Part shown: positions 21,094 to 31,289 of the stretch, in pieces
How positions within the stretch are numbered: the stretch's first letter is position 1
Layout of the letters: each line of letters opens with the position of its first letter
Source: Catonia carolina
Lineage: Eukaryota; Arthropoda; Insecta; Hemiptera; Achilidae
Direction: 5' to 3'
DNA length: 64,000 nt
Assembly (NCBI GenBank): GCA_035578175.1
Contig: JAQMRL010000002.1
Location: 132,558,171 to 132,622,170 of the forward strand
Translations under genes and position numbers: made by a program
The notes under the pieces: generated by a model
What the model was told of the DNA's origin: nothing
The model's input: only the letters and a program-made list of their open reading frames with translations
Database searches by the model: none

Positions 21094-21736
21094 CCGTGCG
21101 TTCGGAAAGTCGCTGTGCACTGGAATTGTGACTATGGATTTATGAAAATATGTATAAAGAAATGACTAAGCATTTTGGAAAAAAATTTATTCAATACCTT
21201 AATTACATTGTTAAACCGTGATTACATTGTTTATAGAAGGTGTTCGAAATGACCTCCATTGGCATCAATACAGCATTGCACTCGTTTCATTTTGTTTGCA
21301 AACACCTTTCGCAACTGAAGAACAGTGATTCCTTGAATGTATGCCGTTATTGCGGCTTTAAGTTTGTCAATCGTGTGTGGTCTGTTCCGATACACAGTTT
21401 GTTTCGCCGCACCCCATAAAAAGAAATCGGGGGGAGTCAGATCAGGAGATCTTGCAGGCCACAAATTCTTTGAAATTATTCGTTCACCAAACACGTTGCA
21501 TAACGTTTTATACAGTTGCGAAAGGTGTTTGCAAACAAAATGAAACGAGTGCAATGCTGTATTGATGCCAATGGAGGTCATTTCGAACACCTTCTATAAA
21601 CAATGTAATCACGGTTTAACAATGTAATTAAGGTATTGAATAAATTTTTTTCCAAAATGCTTAGTCATTTCTTTATACATATTTTCATAAATCCATAGTC
21701 ACAATTCCAGTGCACAGCGACTTTCCGAACGCACGG
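21094..21736 (-). mobile_element. Perfectly palindromic DDxD derivative
   Basis: A 643 bp element whose two 224 bp arms (21094-21317 and 21513-21736) are exact reverse complements by eye. Both arms are the element's 3' end, including the last codons of the transposase and its stop. The 195 bp centre is antisense to the catalytic region and differs at only one base that I can see from 19880-20060. A 13 bp filler (21500-21512) of unknown origin sits at the junction. Flanks are TAC on the left and CTC on the right, so no TA duplication is visible. Confidence 0.9.
21231..21512 (-). pseudogene. DDxD transposase carboxyl end within the palindrome
   Basis: The minus frame covers the third catalytic region (L-W-P-A-R-S-P-D-L-T-P-P-D) to the native stop near 21231. 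Compared with 19715-20149 one Glu is Lys (I-D-K-L instead of I-D-E-L). Upstream of 21500 the frame runs into filler and the opposite arm, so its first 30 or so residues are antisense translation. No function expected. Confidence 0.75.
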
Positions 21737-23559
21737 CTCTCCCTCTTAATGTTGTCATTTAAAAACGAATTCTTAAAAACTTATAAGTTTATGTGTTCCT
21801 ATAAACAAAATTTGTATCCAATCATGGTGTTTTCATAATTCCTTTAAAAAGTGTGTTTCAGACAATTATTTTACTTTATTTCTGTTTTCTGTGAATAGTA
21901 AGACAGTTTTAATAGGCTATACTTTTAATTATGTAGTATGTCACATCATTTTGTATTTTTTGTTCAACAATTGGTCATTGTGCACTCATTTTCTAGCCTA
22001 TAGTTTCAAATTAAGAATTAAAGTTATACAAATGCAGGCTGACGACTTCAATTAATGAAAAATCGTACTGTGGTTAGACTGGATTAAATACGTTGGACGA
22101 ATCCATACATAACATGGACATGTAATGCATTTAATAACACGATAATAAATCTATCTAGAAAAAACCCGCATCAAAATCGGCTCAGTTATTAAACAGATAC
22201 AAAAGACAGTAAAATTTAACAATACTGACCAGAAGCATAAACTCCTTTCTCTTAATTAGGTTAATTTTTCCTTACTTTTATTGAACTTCTGAAATTTAGT
22301 TTTAGCAAATGTAAAATGAAAAATTTCATTCTCCTTTTGCATCTATCAATAAATTGTAGAAAATAAGTCCCGTCAATTTACTTGACACTAAATATTCACA
22401 TTATTCACACTAAACAATATTTTTCTGCTTCTCTTCACGGTATAGTCCTTTTATCCAACCTGTTTTGGCACCAAAATTTTTATGTCATTAGAAAGCTGTA
22501 ATTAAATTAAATTACTTCCAGCATTGTAGAGGTCTTACCAAGTTTCTTTTCCCCTCAGGACCCGTACCTGTTAAGGAATTATATCTCCATTTATTCTTTA
22601 AAGATGCTCCATTTATTTATTGCAATAATAAGAGGTTCTATTACAGGTTCAGTGGCGGTAAAAGGCACTAATAAAAGGTAGGGAGATAAATGCCGAATAA
22701 ATCTTACCATTAAATGCCAGTAAATGTGTACTGTTACAGTTAAATGAGACAAAGCCTCTAATTTTTGTAGTTTAGTCAGCTCTGCAAACAAACCCTCTTT
22801 CCCTAAATCCTCAGCTTGACCTCTGGATGCAGGGCGTCTGTGGATATCCAGTACGCTACATGAGGGCAAAAGCGAGTTCACGATACCTAAAAATAGTGAT
22901 ATTTCGACTAACTATGGTAACTTTGATAATAGAGCACCTGGGTCCCACTGGTAGGGGGTTGGTGTTCCCCTCGTAAAATTACGTCACTAAAGCATCAAAG
23001 TGTAGACTTGGATGATAATGAACTAGACGAAAAATTAACACTAAAAATTATTCTAAAATATAGAATAATTAATTGTATATATAAAGTAAAGTAATTTGAA
23101 GAATAACAAATATATAAAATGTTTTCTGTTGTTTTTTGAAAATAAGTACTGTCATGAATTAATTGTATTCCAGCAAATAGAAAACAATCGGAAAACCTAT
23201 TGTATAAACTAAGCGTTGTATTTTTACATGTTAACGATTTTCCAAGAGGAAAATTATGGGAGAAATTCGTGAGTGGTTGAGAGGTTGGAGGGGGAAGGAA
23301 CAAAGGGTTGTACAGAATAAGAGCGTCCTATATTTACTTCCGCTAAAGCAGAATCACGCGGTAAGTTACGACTTAGATAGTCCTTATTGATATCCTCGAT
23401 GCAGAACATGTTTAAAAATAAAATGTCCTTGAAGTTTAAAAATATTTAAGGTGCATTAAAAGAATAAAAAGGTCGAGTAGAATGTTTAGGTGTCAAAAGG
23501 TGAATACGAAGAGGAAAAAGATGGGGTGTGACGGACGGGCGTTTGTTTCCGAATGAGCA
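21737..23559. other. No gene seen
   Basis: AT-rich sequence. A 96-codon minus frame at 22591-22881 and a 102-codon frame at 22995-23303 show no domain and no supporting context. Around 22160 a CATCAAAATCGGCTCAG phrase resembles insect repeat tails. Confidence 0.4.
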
Positions 23560-23790
23560 CTAAGCGGCGTGCAATACCAGGTAGAGAAGGGGAAGGGCGA
23601 GAGAAGGTGCCATGAAAGAGAGCATAGCGCTCGGCCGGCCCCGGGCAACAGGTTCTACCACCTACCCCTTAGAACCCACCGCTCCCTTTGCCCTGCATCC
23701 GCCATAAAACACCAACACACTATTTTGCATCCTTTCAGTTTAGAGCAACGATTGACATTTAAACACGATTTTAATAACAATTTATAATTC
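23560..23790. other. GC-raised block of unknown nature
   Basis: Composition jumps for about 200 bp, with GCTCGGCCGGCCCCGGGC near 23635. A 72-codon plus frame (23569-23787) is open, but its product is not recognisable. It could be an exon, a promoter or an insertion. I cannot decide. Confidence 0.3.
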
Positions 23791-24490
23791 AACATTTATT
23801 ATTTTAATTTAGTAATAATGAATAAATCAATTACAACCGATACCTATATTATTATTCGCACAAAAAAATGTGTAGTTCTAATAAAGCCACTCGTTAAACA
23901 GCATCTCAGTCTTCAATTTAAAGGCCACTTCTACGTACCAATTTAGAATGTTTGATTACTCTGAACTGCCAAAAGGAAAGTTCCAAATTTTATTCCTTAC
24001 AAGGTCAAAAAAATTATAAGATGGAAACTGTAATTTTGTTACTGATACTCTGCCATACAATTTGTTTTAAGAAACAGAAACAGGAAACTAATTCAATAAA
24101 ATTACAAAATTTTTCACAGTTAACAATTATTAATATTTTATTTTAATAGACTACATATGATCACGCAGTGAATTAAACATTACTTTGTTTTGGAAATATC
24201 TCCCACTTTTCTGTTTACCCAAATATTCTTTCATTTGAGCAGTAGTTTTCTCACAATCCATTGTAGGAGCCAAACTCAAATTGCAAACTTCCTTTCCGAA
24301 TGATTCTCTGCCCCAGCAATCGGATTCCGAAAGGTGATATTTTTCATTATCTCTCTGTTTTCCAGAACCCAAGCTATCTAATCCTCTACAGTGTGATATA
24401 CTAACAAAAATCTGTTTATTTAATCTATATGAGCTCATTCTTATCATGTGACCATTTTCGCCGACTCCCCTACCAATATAGCGCCTGTAG
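23791..24490. other. AT-rich stretch upstream of the histone-stem-loop unit
   Basis: No gene is supported. The minus frame 24151-24606 starts inside the GC-rich unit and runs into AT-rich DNA without domain signs. Confidence 0.4.
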
Positions 24491-24520
24491 ACGGTCCCAC
24501 TACCTGCCTGACGCGCCGAG

Positions 24521-24600
24521 CCTAAATTGGATCCCCTCCACCTTGAAGTGGACTCGCCGGAGGGGGATTTAAGCGACAGCCCTGGCCCGCGAGAGGCATT
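24521..24600 (+). promoter_or_regulatory. Histone-type promoter, unit 1
   Basis: An inverted CCAAT (ATTGG, 24526-24530), a weak TATA-like GATTTAAG (24566-24573), and a cap-like GGCATTCTTC (24595-24604) about 30 bp further on. The animal histone-gene cap consensus is PyCATTCPu, and this is close. Start and box are inferred; no transcript data. Confidence 0.4.
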
Positions 24601-24943
24601 CTTCAATCAACTCTCAACCGGAGAAGACCAAGAAAGAAGAGCTCCAGACAGAAGAAGAAGAGCCCAGCCGAGACCGGACGCACCATCCCTGGTCTACGCT
24701 ACATTCCCGCACCGGTCAGCCTTCGCCGACTTGGAGAGAACCGCTATCGGCGGAGGGCCTACGCCGACCCGATACTGCAGGGCTCTGGGGGCCACCACTG
24801 CCACGCTGCAGTGGGGGCCCAACTGCCACTGAGGGAAGACTAGGCCTGAACCCGGTAGCCGAACCGTCACTCTTCGGGCTCCGCTTCTACCACGCCGGCT
24901 CGCCGCTTCCGACCGCCTTCAACGGCCCTTTTCAGGGCCACCA
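24597..24943 (+). ncRNA. Candidate transcript ending in a histone stem-loop, unit 1
   Basis: About 346 nt of GC-rich sequence from the predicted start to the stem-loop end. No frame begins with ATG and ends just before the stem-loop with a histone-like sequence. One frame without ATG is very basic early on (R-R-R-P-R-K-K-S-S-R-Q-K-K-K), suggestive of a chromatin protein tail, but it continues into unremarkable sequence. It may be a non-coding RNA, a decayed histone-like gene, or part of a retroelement. The length and layout match unit 2 at 53749-54099. Confidence 0.4.
24921..24943 (+). terminator. Histone mRNA 3' stem-loop, unit 1
   Basis: AACGGCCCTTTTCAGGGCC plus ACCAA. A 6 bp stem (24924-24929 with 24934-24939), a TTTC loop and an ACCAA tail match the replication-dependent histone mRNA 3' end bound by SLBP. 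A purine-rich CAAACAAAG (24949-24957) lies where the U7 snRNP binding element is expected. It is identical over 24 bp to the one at 54076-54099. Confidence 0.8.
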
Positions 24944-24949
24944 ATTTTC

Positions 24950-25610
24950 CAAACAAAGTTTTGCCACGTCAGCCCTGGTCGGCGACACTAGAAAACTATG
25001 GCTTGTTCTAGCGATTCTGAGTCAGTATAAATTTGCGTTTGATTCTTTCGTTAAAGAGACTACTGCATTAACTTTGGGGAACCAAAAATTTCCCTTAGGA
25101 TGTACCTGTTGATAATTTACATTTTCCTTTGCTATAATAAAATGTTTTAACACCGTGTAAAACTGCCGGTTTCAAAACAGTTTGGTCGTGGCGTAATTTA
25201 TATTTAATATTTTACTTATAACCTATTTATGATAGAGACATGCTCATACAAATTGAGTTGGTACAATTTATTCAAAATTACACTTTTCAATTACTACATT
25301 AGTTCTGCTTTAAATGAAGGAAACACAACTCTTGAATAATATTACCTCCGTTATTTATAATGTAAAATATATATAGTTAAATAATAGCAAACACAATAAC
25401 CAAGTCTAGTAAATGGAAGGAAAGTATAGAAAATAAAACCATTAACCTACATTGTTTTAAGTTTTATCTAGTATTGCATTATTATTAACATTTTTACCTA
25501 AATTATTTTTTAAAAAATAATTAAACCCAAATTTAAACAATTTTCACGAAGATACATAACAACTTACTACAAGAAAAGAAAATATTACAAGTCAAAACCC
25601 ACCGTTCAAG
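24950..25610. other. No gene seen
   Basis: GC content falls back to background within about 60 bp. Nothing further is supported. Confidence 0.4.
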
Positions 25611-25782
25611 TACTAACGGGTGATTCAAAAAGAGCGCCTGTTTTGAAACGGCTGGTAAATTTTTGTTTATCGGTTGGCAACATTGTTAGACCTCATTTCT
25701 ATTTCGGAGAACATTCCGATTGACGATTCAGTTGTAGTTTCTCTTGTTCGCAGTGTAGTACTCTCGCAGTCTGTGTCTAACC

Positions 25783-26259
25783 ATGGAGAAGTTTACTATT
25801 GCACAACGAGTGTTAATCGTCAAAACATTTTACCAGAGTGGAGAGAGTTATGCGGCTACTGTCAGGCGACTTCGCGGTACTCTAGGACGTAATGAAGCAC
25901 CGTATGAATCAACAGTTCGCAGGCTCATAAAAACGTTTTTTGAGATGGGTTCAACAGTCGACCTTAAAAGTTCTGGACGTCGTCGTTCTGGCCGAACTGA
26001 GCAGAACGTTGCGTTGGTTCGTGACAGTGTGGCTGTTAGCCCAGCAAAATCAATACGTCGCCGTTCTCAACAATTGGGTTTACGATGTTCTTCTGTACGG
26101 AGAATTCTTCGGTACGATCTCCAATATCACCCGTATAAAATTCAGTTGACGCAACATTTGAAAGTGGCAGACCACCAGAAGAGACGACAGTTTGTTGACT
26201 GGGTATTGAGAAAACGGCAGGATGATGACACCTTCGCAAACAAAATTGACGCCTTGTGA
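25783..26259 (+). pseudogene. Transposase amino half with DUF4817-type HTH
   Basis: The ATG at 25783 begins M-E-K-F-T-I-A-Q-R-V-L-I-V-K-T-F-Y, the typical start of DUF4817 HTH proteins. A second HTH follows (S-I-R-R-R-S-Q-Q-L-G-L, residues about 88-98), then the linker H-P-Y-K-I-Q-L-T-Q and R-R-Q-F-V-D-W. It breaks off after F-A-N-K-I, just where the first catalytic Asp block (F-S-D-E-x-H-F) should come. The last three residues before the stop come from the deletion junction (about 26244-26256), which also shifts the frame. Confidence 0.85.
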
Positions 26260-26465
26260 CTTTCATCTTTGGGGTCATCTGAAGTCATTGGTGTATGCCA
26301 ATAAACCCCGAAACATCAATGACTTGAAGGAGGAAATTTGACGGGTTATCGGGCAAATGGAAGTCGAAACTTGTCGTGCAGTAATATCCAATTTCATGGA
26401 CAGAGTTGATGCGTGCCAGCGCAGTAGAGGAGGACACATGCAAAACATCATTTTTCATACATGAA
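26250..26465 (+). pseudogene. Transposase carboxyl end after the deletion
   Basis: In the next frame: C-D-F-H-L-W-G-H-L-K-S-L-V-Y (third catalytic Asp present), N-I-N-D-L-K-E-E-I, a premature TGA (26339-26341) that probably replaced Arg (CGA), then R-V-I-G-Q-M-E-V-E and C-x-R-S-R-G-G-H to the native stop at about 26463. It is the same carboxyl pattern (G-G-H near the end) as the 19715 transposase, so the two are relatives. Confidence 0.8.
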
Positions 26466-26571
26466 ATCGGAAGGTAAGATGAACTTGTTGATGTATTTAT
26501 TTTCAGTTTTTCAATAAAATAAATCTCTTAATTTGATATATCAAAACCGGCGCTCTTTTTGAATCACCCTA

Positions 26572-26840
26572 TATAACCCACCATAGTCGCTAATGACAAA
26601 CCTGTTGACGTGACTTTTTTTTGCCCCAATTGGAGTACTATAGTCAACTTTCAGTCTTTAGTGGACCGTCTGACTTGTTTTCTTCTACCCCACATCTTCT
26701 TCATATTCTCAGATCTGGCCCTCCTCTGCTCGTCAGTTATGTTTTACTGTCGAACTTTTTGGTTATAAGTGGCAATTGAATTTTTGGGTCCTTGAGTATC
26801 GGTCCGTCTTCTTTCCTTGTCACGTCGTTGACGTGACTTT
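26572..26840. repeat. Headless SINE body with LINE-like sequence
   Basis: CACCATAGTCGCTAATGAC (26580) matches the body of the 2611 SINE. GTTGACGTGACTTT occurs twice (about 26605 and 26828). The material between them, about 200 bp, may be the minus-strand 3' end of a retroelement but has no firm motif. Confidence 0.4.
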
Positions 26841-27036
26841 AAACAAACTAAAAATAATTTTAATTAATTAAAATGCTCAGAATTTTTAACAGTAAATAAA
26901 ATAAACCCAAGTACTTGTCGCGCGTTGGTTAATGAAATTAAGTAGGCTACTAATATAATTTCATTGAAAGTTCCGTGAAAGAAGAAAAGAAAATAATCGG
27001 AAAACCCTCTATAAAAAACAATAATCCCTTATGTGT

Positions 27037-27300
27037 GTGCTTTGCAATCTGTTCAATTTCAAAACAATAAGCAACCCCACGACCCAATGAGATGAGGATG
27101 ATATGTATAACATGTAAATTAGGTGTAGTCTCTTACAGATTCAGCCTGACCATTCCTGAGAGAGTATGGTTAATTGAACCCCGACCATCAAAGTACACTG
27201 GTAACCACTTTATAGTGTTTAAATCCCTATAAAAGTAACTACAGTACGTTTACTAGGATTTGAACCAACTTTCGTCTCCAAACTACAGTTAATCAGCTAA
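27037..27300 (-). repeat. tRNA-derived SINE family A, copy 3
   Basis: The body is well kept (GACCATTCCTGAGAGAGTAT near 27150). The head has decayed through the hairpin region, ending near AATCAGCTAATT. Confidence 0.75.
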
Positions 27301-28085
27301 TTAATTTAATGATGATAATACTCAACTTTCAATAACAGAATGGCCAGCGGGCCAGCCTATATCAGTCAGCTGGTAGAAAGTTGCTATTAATTGTTAAGCA
27401 ACACTGGTTAGGAAAGCGATTTTGTATGGTGACCAGCTCACAGTCATTCCTCAACAAAATCTACTGGGGGTCCCTCTTCAAAATAAAATAATCATGCCAA
27501 ATCACGACAAAAATACAGCGAAACACCGATAAAATTGGGTGGTTGTCGATAAAGTACAGTTTCCGATAAAAAATAAAAGCTTAAAAAGATTCTTTTATTA
27601 TTTATACATGCTAAAACGAAAATATAAAATTCATATTAAAAAATATATTCGTAAAAATTCTGTTAAAATAAAATAAATACTATTAGTATTATAAATAGTC
27701 TTCTGAATGATATTAATATCATAAACGTATCAGAAGATGCAGTGTAAAAATACAGTTTAATTACGTCTTTCTAACAGCCACAGGTGGTTTCAATTAGCGA
27801 TCATCTATCAGAACTTTACTAAGTTATTTATATAATATTTCTTTTATAAAAGAACTTGAATAGAACATGTTTTAATATTGTATTTATTTATGAAATGTTG
27901 TTTTTACAAACAAGTAGATGCCTTAGTAAATACTTTCTCCCTTTGATTTCTCGTGTTAGTAAATTAAATAGCTGATTTCATTCATTATCATAGCCAATCA
28001 TTTAGTACAACACGAATGTCATACTGTAAAGAGGAAACCTAAAAACTTTTATGTTTAACATTCAACTTAGTTTTTTTTATTTTAC
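27301..28085. other. No gene seen
   Basis: AT-rich stretch. Nothing supported. Confidence 0.4.
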
Positions 28086-28089
28086 GGTT

Positions 28090-28860
28090 GAGCCGTTGCA
28101 GACTGCGTATGAATAGCTTTCTTTCTCTGCCAGTAGGCTCTCATTCTTTCACCGACCCGATTCTTCCGGGACCATTCCATAGATCCTCATCCCTGGAAAC
28201 TTCTGTCTGGGATAACCAACTGTGTGTATACAACGACTTTATGTCTGTATCTAGTTCTAGTTTTTAAATCTTCAAGTTTGATTTTTGCTAAATCTACATC
28301 CCTTTGCACTTTCATATACCTTGGTATTTTGCTTTTCATTTTCCGGAAAAAATTATAGACCTTAGTAAGTCTATCATCCGCCAGCCTGAGCACATGCCCA
28401 AGAATTTCAGGTCTTCTCTTAATTGCAGACTCAATTGTTTCAAGTAAATTTTTGAAGACTTACTCATTGGATTTGAGTCAGTATTGTCCGTTTACTTGGT
28501 CCGGCTAAAGAATTTTTTTCATTATTTTCCGCTCTATCTTCGCCAAATCTCGGACCGAGAAAAATTTTCTGAGGCATACAGAATTTCAGGTAGGGTAATG
28601 TTAAATAATGCTTTATGTTTTCATTAAAAGATAGATATTTCTTGTTTTAAATGTTTTGTGAGAGTATATAGGTGACTTCCATTTTACGTAACCTGTTGTC
28701 CATTGCTTTCTTATCTCTTAAAGAGGGTGTTATTATCTTGCCCAGTTATTTAAAACTGCACCCTTTTTGTGCTTCTTCCAGGTTAAATTTGTAGAGTCCT
28801 TTCTTTACTGACTTTACTGTTAATAAACCGCTCAAATTTTTCATACGATATATTAGCCCG
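28090..28860 (-). pseudogene. RTE-like LINE carboxyl region, decayed
   Basis: From 28860 downward the minus strand shows, across frameshifts, T-L-P-E-I-L-Y-A-S-E-N (about 28590), E-R-K-I-M-K-K-I-L (about 28530), I-L-G-H-V-L-R-L-A-D-D-R-L-T-K (28410-28370) and an acidic/basic helix ending D-L-K-T-R-T-R-Y-R-H-K (28260). That order matches the end of RTE-like polyproteins (LYASE, the KIL motif, GH...RM...RLTK, F-R-x-K). The open frame 28187-28393 is its cleanest part. Confidence 0.7.
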
Positions 28861-28989
28861 ATCTTGTTGGCGCATTCTTCTGACAGTCAGATTTTCGTCA
28901 GAGTATTGCTTTCATTTACTGTGAATATTGAAATTAAAATAATAATAATAAATAAAATTAGTTTTAAAAATAATAATTATTATAAAACA

Positions 28990-29211
28990 ATGACATCAAC
29001 GTTTCGACGAAAAATTCTAAGGAAACTAGAAGAGTTTGTAACTCGGGTTTTCGAAATTAATAAACGAGCCGACATAACATTGCCAAAAATTGAAATGGAA
29101 GAATCCTACAGAGATTATTTCAAACAGTTTAGAATATTGCCTTTAACATCCGCGTATATTTTAGAGACCTTAACATTTTCAAATAAAAATATGGATGAGG
29201 CAACGGAATAA
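28990..29211 (+). pseudogene. LINE reverse transcriptase carboxyl fragment
   Basis: The frame holds Y-F-K-Q-F-R-I-L-P-L-T-S-A-Y-I-L-E-T-L, which resembles the F-K-x-L-x-I-L-T-L-P-S-L-Y-I-x-E block found after the reverse transcriptase domain in Jockey-type insect LINEs. The part before it is not recognised. The frame begins in AT-rich DNA at 28864 without native coding signs. Confidence 0.45.
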
Positions 29212-29234
29212 TGATTCGTGTAGATAAACATAAG

Positions 29235-29630
29235 CGTTGTTGTTGTTAAGGTCATCAGCCGAAAGGCTGGTTTGAACATCTAGAGGCTTTACTAAGTAAA
29301 AAGAGGAGTGAGGTAGTTTACCATTGCCTTCCTTACTGAGAGAACAAGTACGCTTATCGGGGCGCTCTGAAAAGCACATATTTTCCACTCTGCAAATGAC
29401 AGCTTCACTTTATTCACCGCAGGATCTGGCTGTATAATAAAATTCATTACTTTCAGAATAGATAACTCTGATTATTGTGTTTTACATTTCTACCACTTCT
29501 ATTTTTAAATTCAGTCAATTTATCACAAGGCTGACCATGTGATAAGAAACAGAACTATTTATTTTAGCCCTGCAAGGAACAGATTGAGTGTAAACAATTT
29601 GACACGTCACCTGTCTGTTTTGAGGAGAAA
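29235..29630 (-). repeat. Dispersed repeat family B, copy 2
   Basis: Nearly full-length reverse copy, from GGTCATCAGCCGAAAGGCTG (29251) to CACCTGTCTGTTTTG (about 29620). The chance minus frame 29179-29388 lies inside. Confidence 0.75.
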
Positions 29631-29639
29631 CATTAGTAT

Positions 29640-30350
29640 GAAACCAGAAAATATTACAGTGCTTTAAAGAAATATAATGAGTTTTATCCTAATTTGCACA
29701 ATGATTATAAAAGATTCGTTAGTTTTTAAAGAATGTAACAACCATGCCTTCTATTCTGACACTGAAATAAATTCACTTAGAAATTTTCTCAGTTGTGCAA
29801 GGAAAAGCTATCAGCATATTTACTAGTTTAGATACTGGTGTATGAAGAATATTATGAATAGAATAGGTATGTTATGTTAATATAAAAAGTTATGAATACA
29901 AAAATACACATGATGAATATTTAAGTAGAATGTACAAGTAGGTTATAAGAACATGTATTGTTAGAATAATGTAACAAGAAACTCTGATAAATAATTAAGT
30001 TGGTAACACCATTTAAGTGTGGTAGAAATGAGTAAAATAGTACACAAATTAAATTGAAGAGCATTTAACATAGTGTAACACCTAAACCTAGGTTCTTTCG
30101 GGATCTGAGCGTAACAAGTAATAAATAGACTTCCTTAAACTTATAACAATTATTTATTGACACAATTAATTATTAAACTTAGATTACTACAATTACTACA
30201 TTAGTACAATCGAGTTACTTAAATTAAATTAATTACAAAAACGTAAAGCTTAACTTAAAACAATAGCAATTATTTTATATTTAACAAATACGTTATACCT
30301 ACTACGAAATACAATGTTTTCACCAAGCACACCTTTTCTTTAACTTACAA
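29640..30350. other. No gene seen; shared 16-mer at 30092
   Basis: AT-rich. GGTTCTTTCGGGATCT at about 30092 recurs at 1767, followed in both places by ACTT(T/C)CTT...AAACTTAT, so an unnamed old repeat spans about 30085-30200. Confidence 0.45.
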
Positions 30351-30356
30351 TATATA

Positions 30357-31286
30357 CGAGGTGTGACTATTAAATAACGAGGAGACTGACGTAAAAAATT
30401 TTGTTTTTATTGTATACATAATCACTTATTGTCACCTTCAATATACACTCCTTTTCTATCCGTACAACGCTCCATGAGAATTTTACATTGTTGGAAACAG
30501 TGCTAGAAGTCATCTTCTGTCAGCTCCTTCAGGACACGTGTCGCTTTCTCTTTTACAGCTTCAACAGACTCAAATTTTGTCCCTTTTAATGCAGATTTCG
30601 CCTAAGGAACAGGTAGAAGTCACATGGTGCAAAATCTGGTGAATATGGTGGATGTTCTAACTCTGAGATGCTGTACTTAGCTGGGAACCCCTTGACAGAT
30701 AACGCGGAGTGAGCTGGCGCATTTTCTTAGTGGAGAACCCATGATTTGTCCTTCCACATTGCGGGGCGTTTTTCCTTACTCTTTGAAGTAGTTTAGAAAG
30801 AACCTCTAGGTAGTAATACTGATGAATTTTTTGACCTTCAGGTACCCAGTTAAGGTACACAATCCAATGGGTATAAAAAAAACAATCATCATTGCTTTAA
30901 ATTTTGAATTGCTCATTCGAGTTTTTTTGGCTTTCGGTGAAGTTCGGCTCTTCCAGTGCATAGATTGGCGCTTCTTTTCCGGATCAAAAGTAAAAAACCA
31001 CGTTTCATCACATGTTATTATCTTCTACCTGTTCCCTAAGGTGAAATCTGCATTAAACGGGACAAAATTTGAGTCTATGGAAGCTGTAACAGAGAAAGCG
31101 GCACGTGCCCTGAAGGAGCTGACAGCAGATGACTTCCAGCACTGTTTCCAACAATGAAAAATTTGCATGGAGCGTTGTAGGGATAGAGAAGGAATGTATA
31201 TTGAAGGTGACAATAAGTGATTATGTAGAAAATTAAAATATTTTTTTTTTACAACGTCAGTCTCGTTATTTACTACCCACACCTTG
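30357..31286 (-). mobile_element. Palindromic mariner derivative M2
   Basis: A 930 bp element with TA on both sides (30355-30356, 31287-31288). Arms of about 263 bp (30357-30619, 31023-31286), both being the mariner 3' end from the F-Y-L-F codons outward. The centre (30620-31022) is antisense transposase up to about the first catalytic region. The right-hand junction reads CATGTTATTATCTTCTACCTG, and the same junction occurs in M3. The plus frame 30822-31157 crosses it (V-I-I then F-Y-L-F-P-K-V-K-S-A-L). Confidence 0.9.
30625..31020 (-). pseudogene. mariner transposase core, broken, in M2
   Basis: The minus strand carries Y-L-N-W-V-P-E-G-Q (30857 on), the Y-Y-Y-L-E-V-L-S-K-L-x-Q-R block and C-G-R-T-N-H-G-F-S-T-K-K-like sequence, with stops and a frameshift before the H-P-P-Y-S-P-D region. 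The third catalytic Asp is still encoded (A-P-C-D-F-Y-L-F, about 30640-30615). Confidence 0.7.
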
Positions 31287-31289
31287 TAA

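Larger units (their letters stand above)
25618..26570 (+). mobile_element. Internally deleted DUF4817-type DNA transposon
   Basis: Terminal inverted repeats start GGGTGATTCAAAAAGAGCGC and match over about 28 bp with one mismatch (25618-25645, 26542-26569). Inside are the amino-terminal half of a transposase and, after a deletion of the catalytic core, its last 70 or so codons. The gene can no longer supply transposase, but both ends look usable in trans. Confidence 0.85.

Noticed and set aside
24527..24832. 101-codon protein-coding gene
   Set aside because: The ATG lies upstream of the predicted start site, there is no domain, and GC-rich composition explains the open frame.
30822..31157. 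Novel fusion protein
   Set aside because: The frame crosses the junction of a palindromic mariner: the first part is antisense to transposase, the second its carboxyl end.
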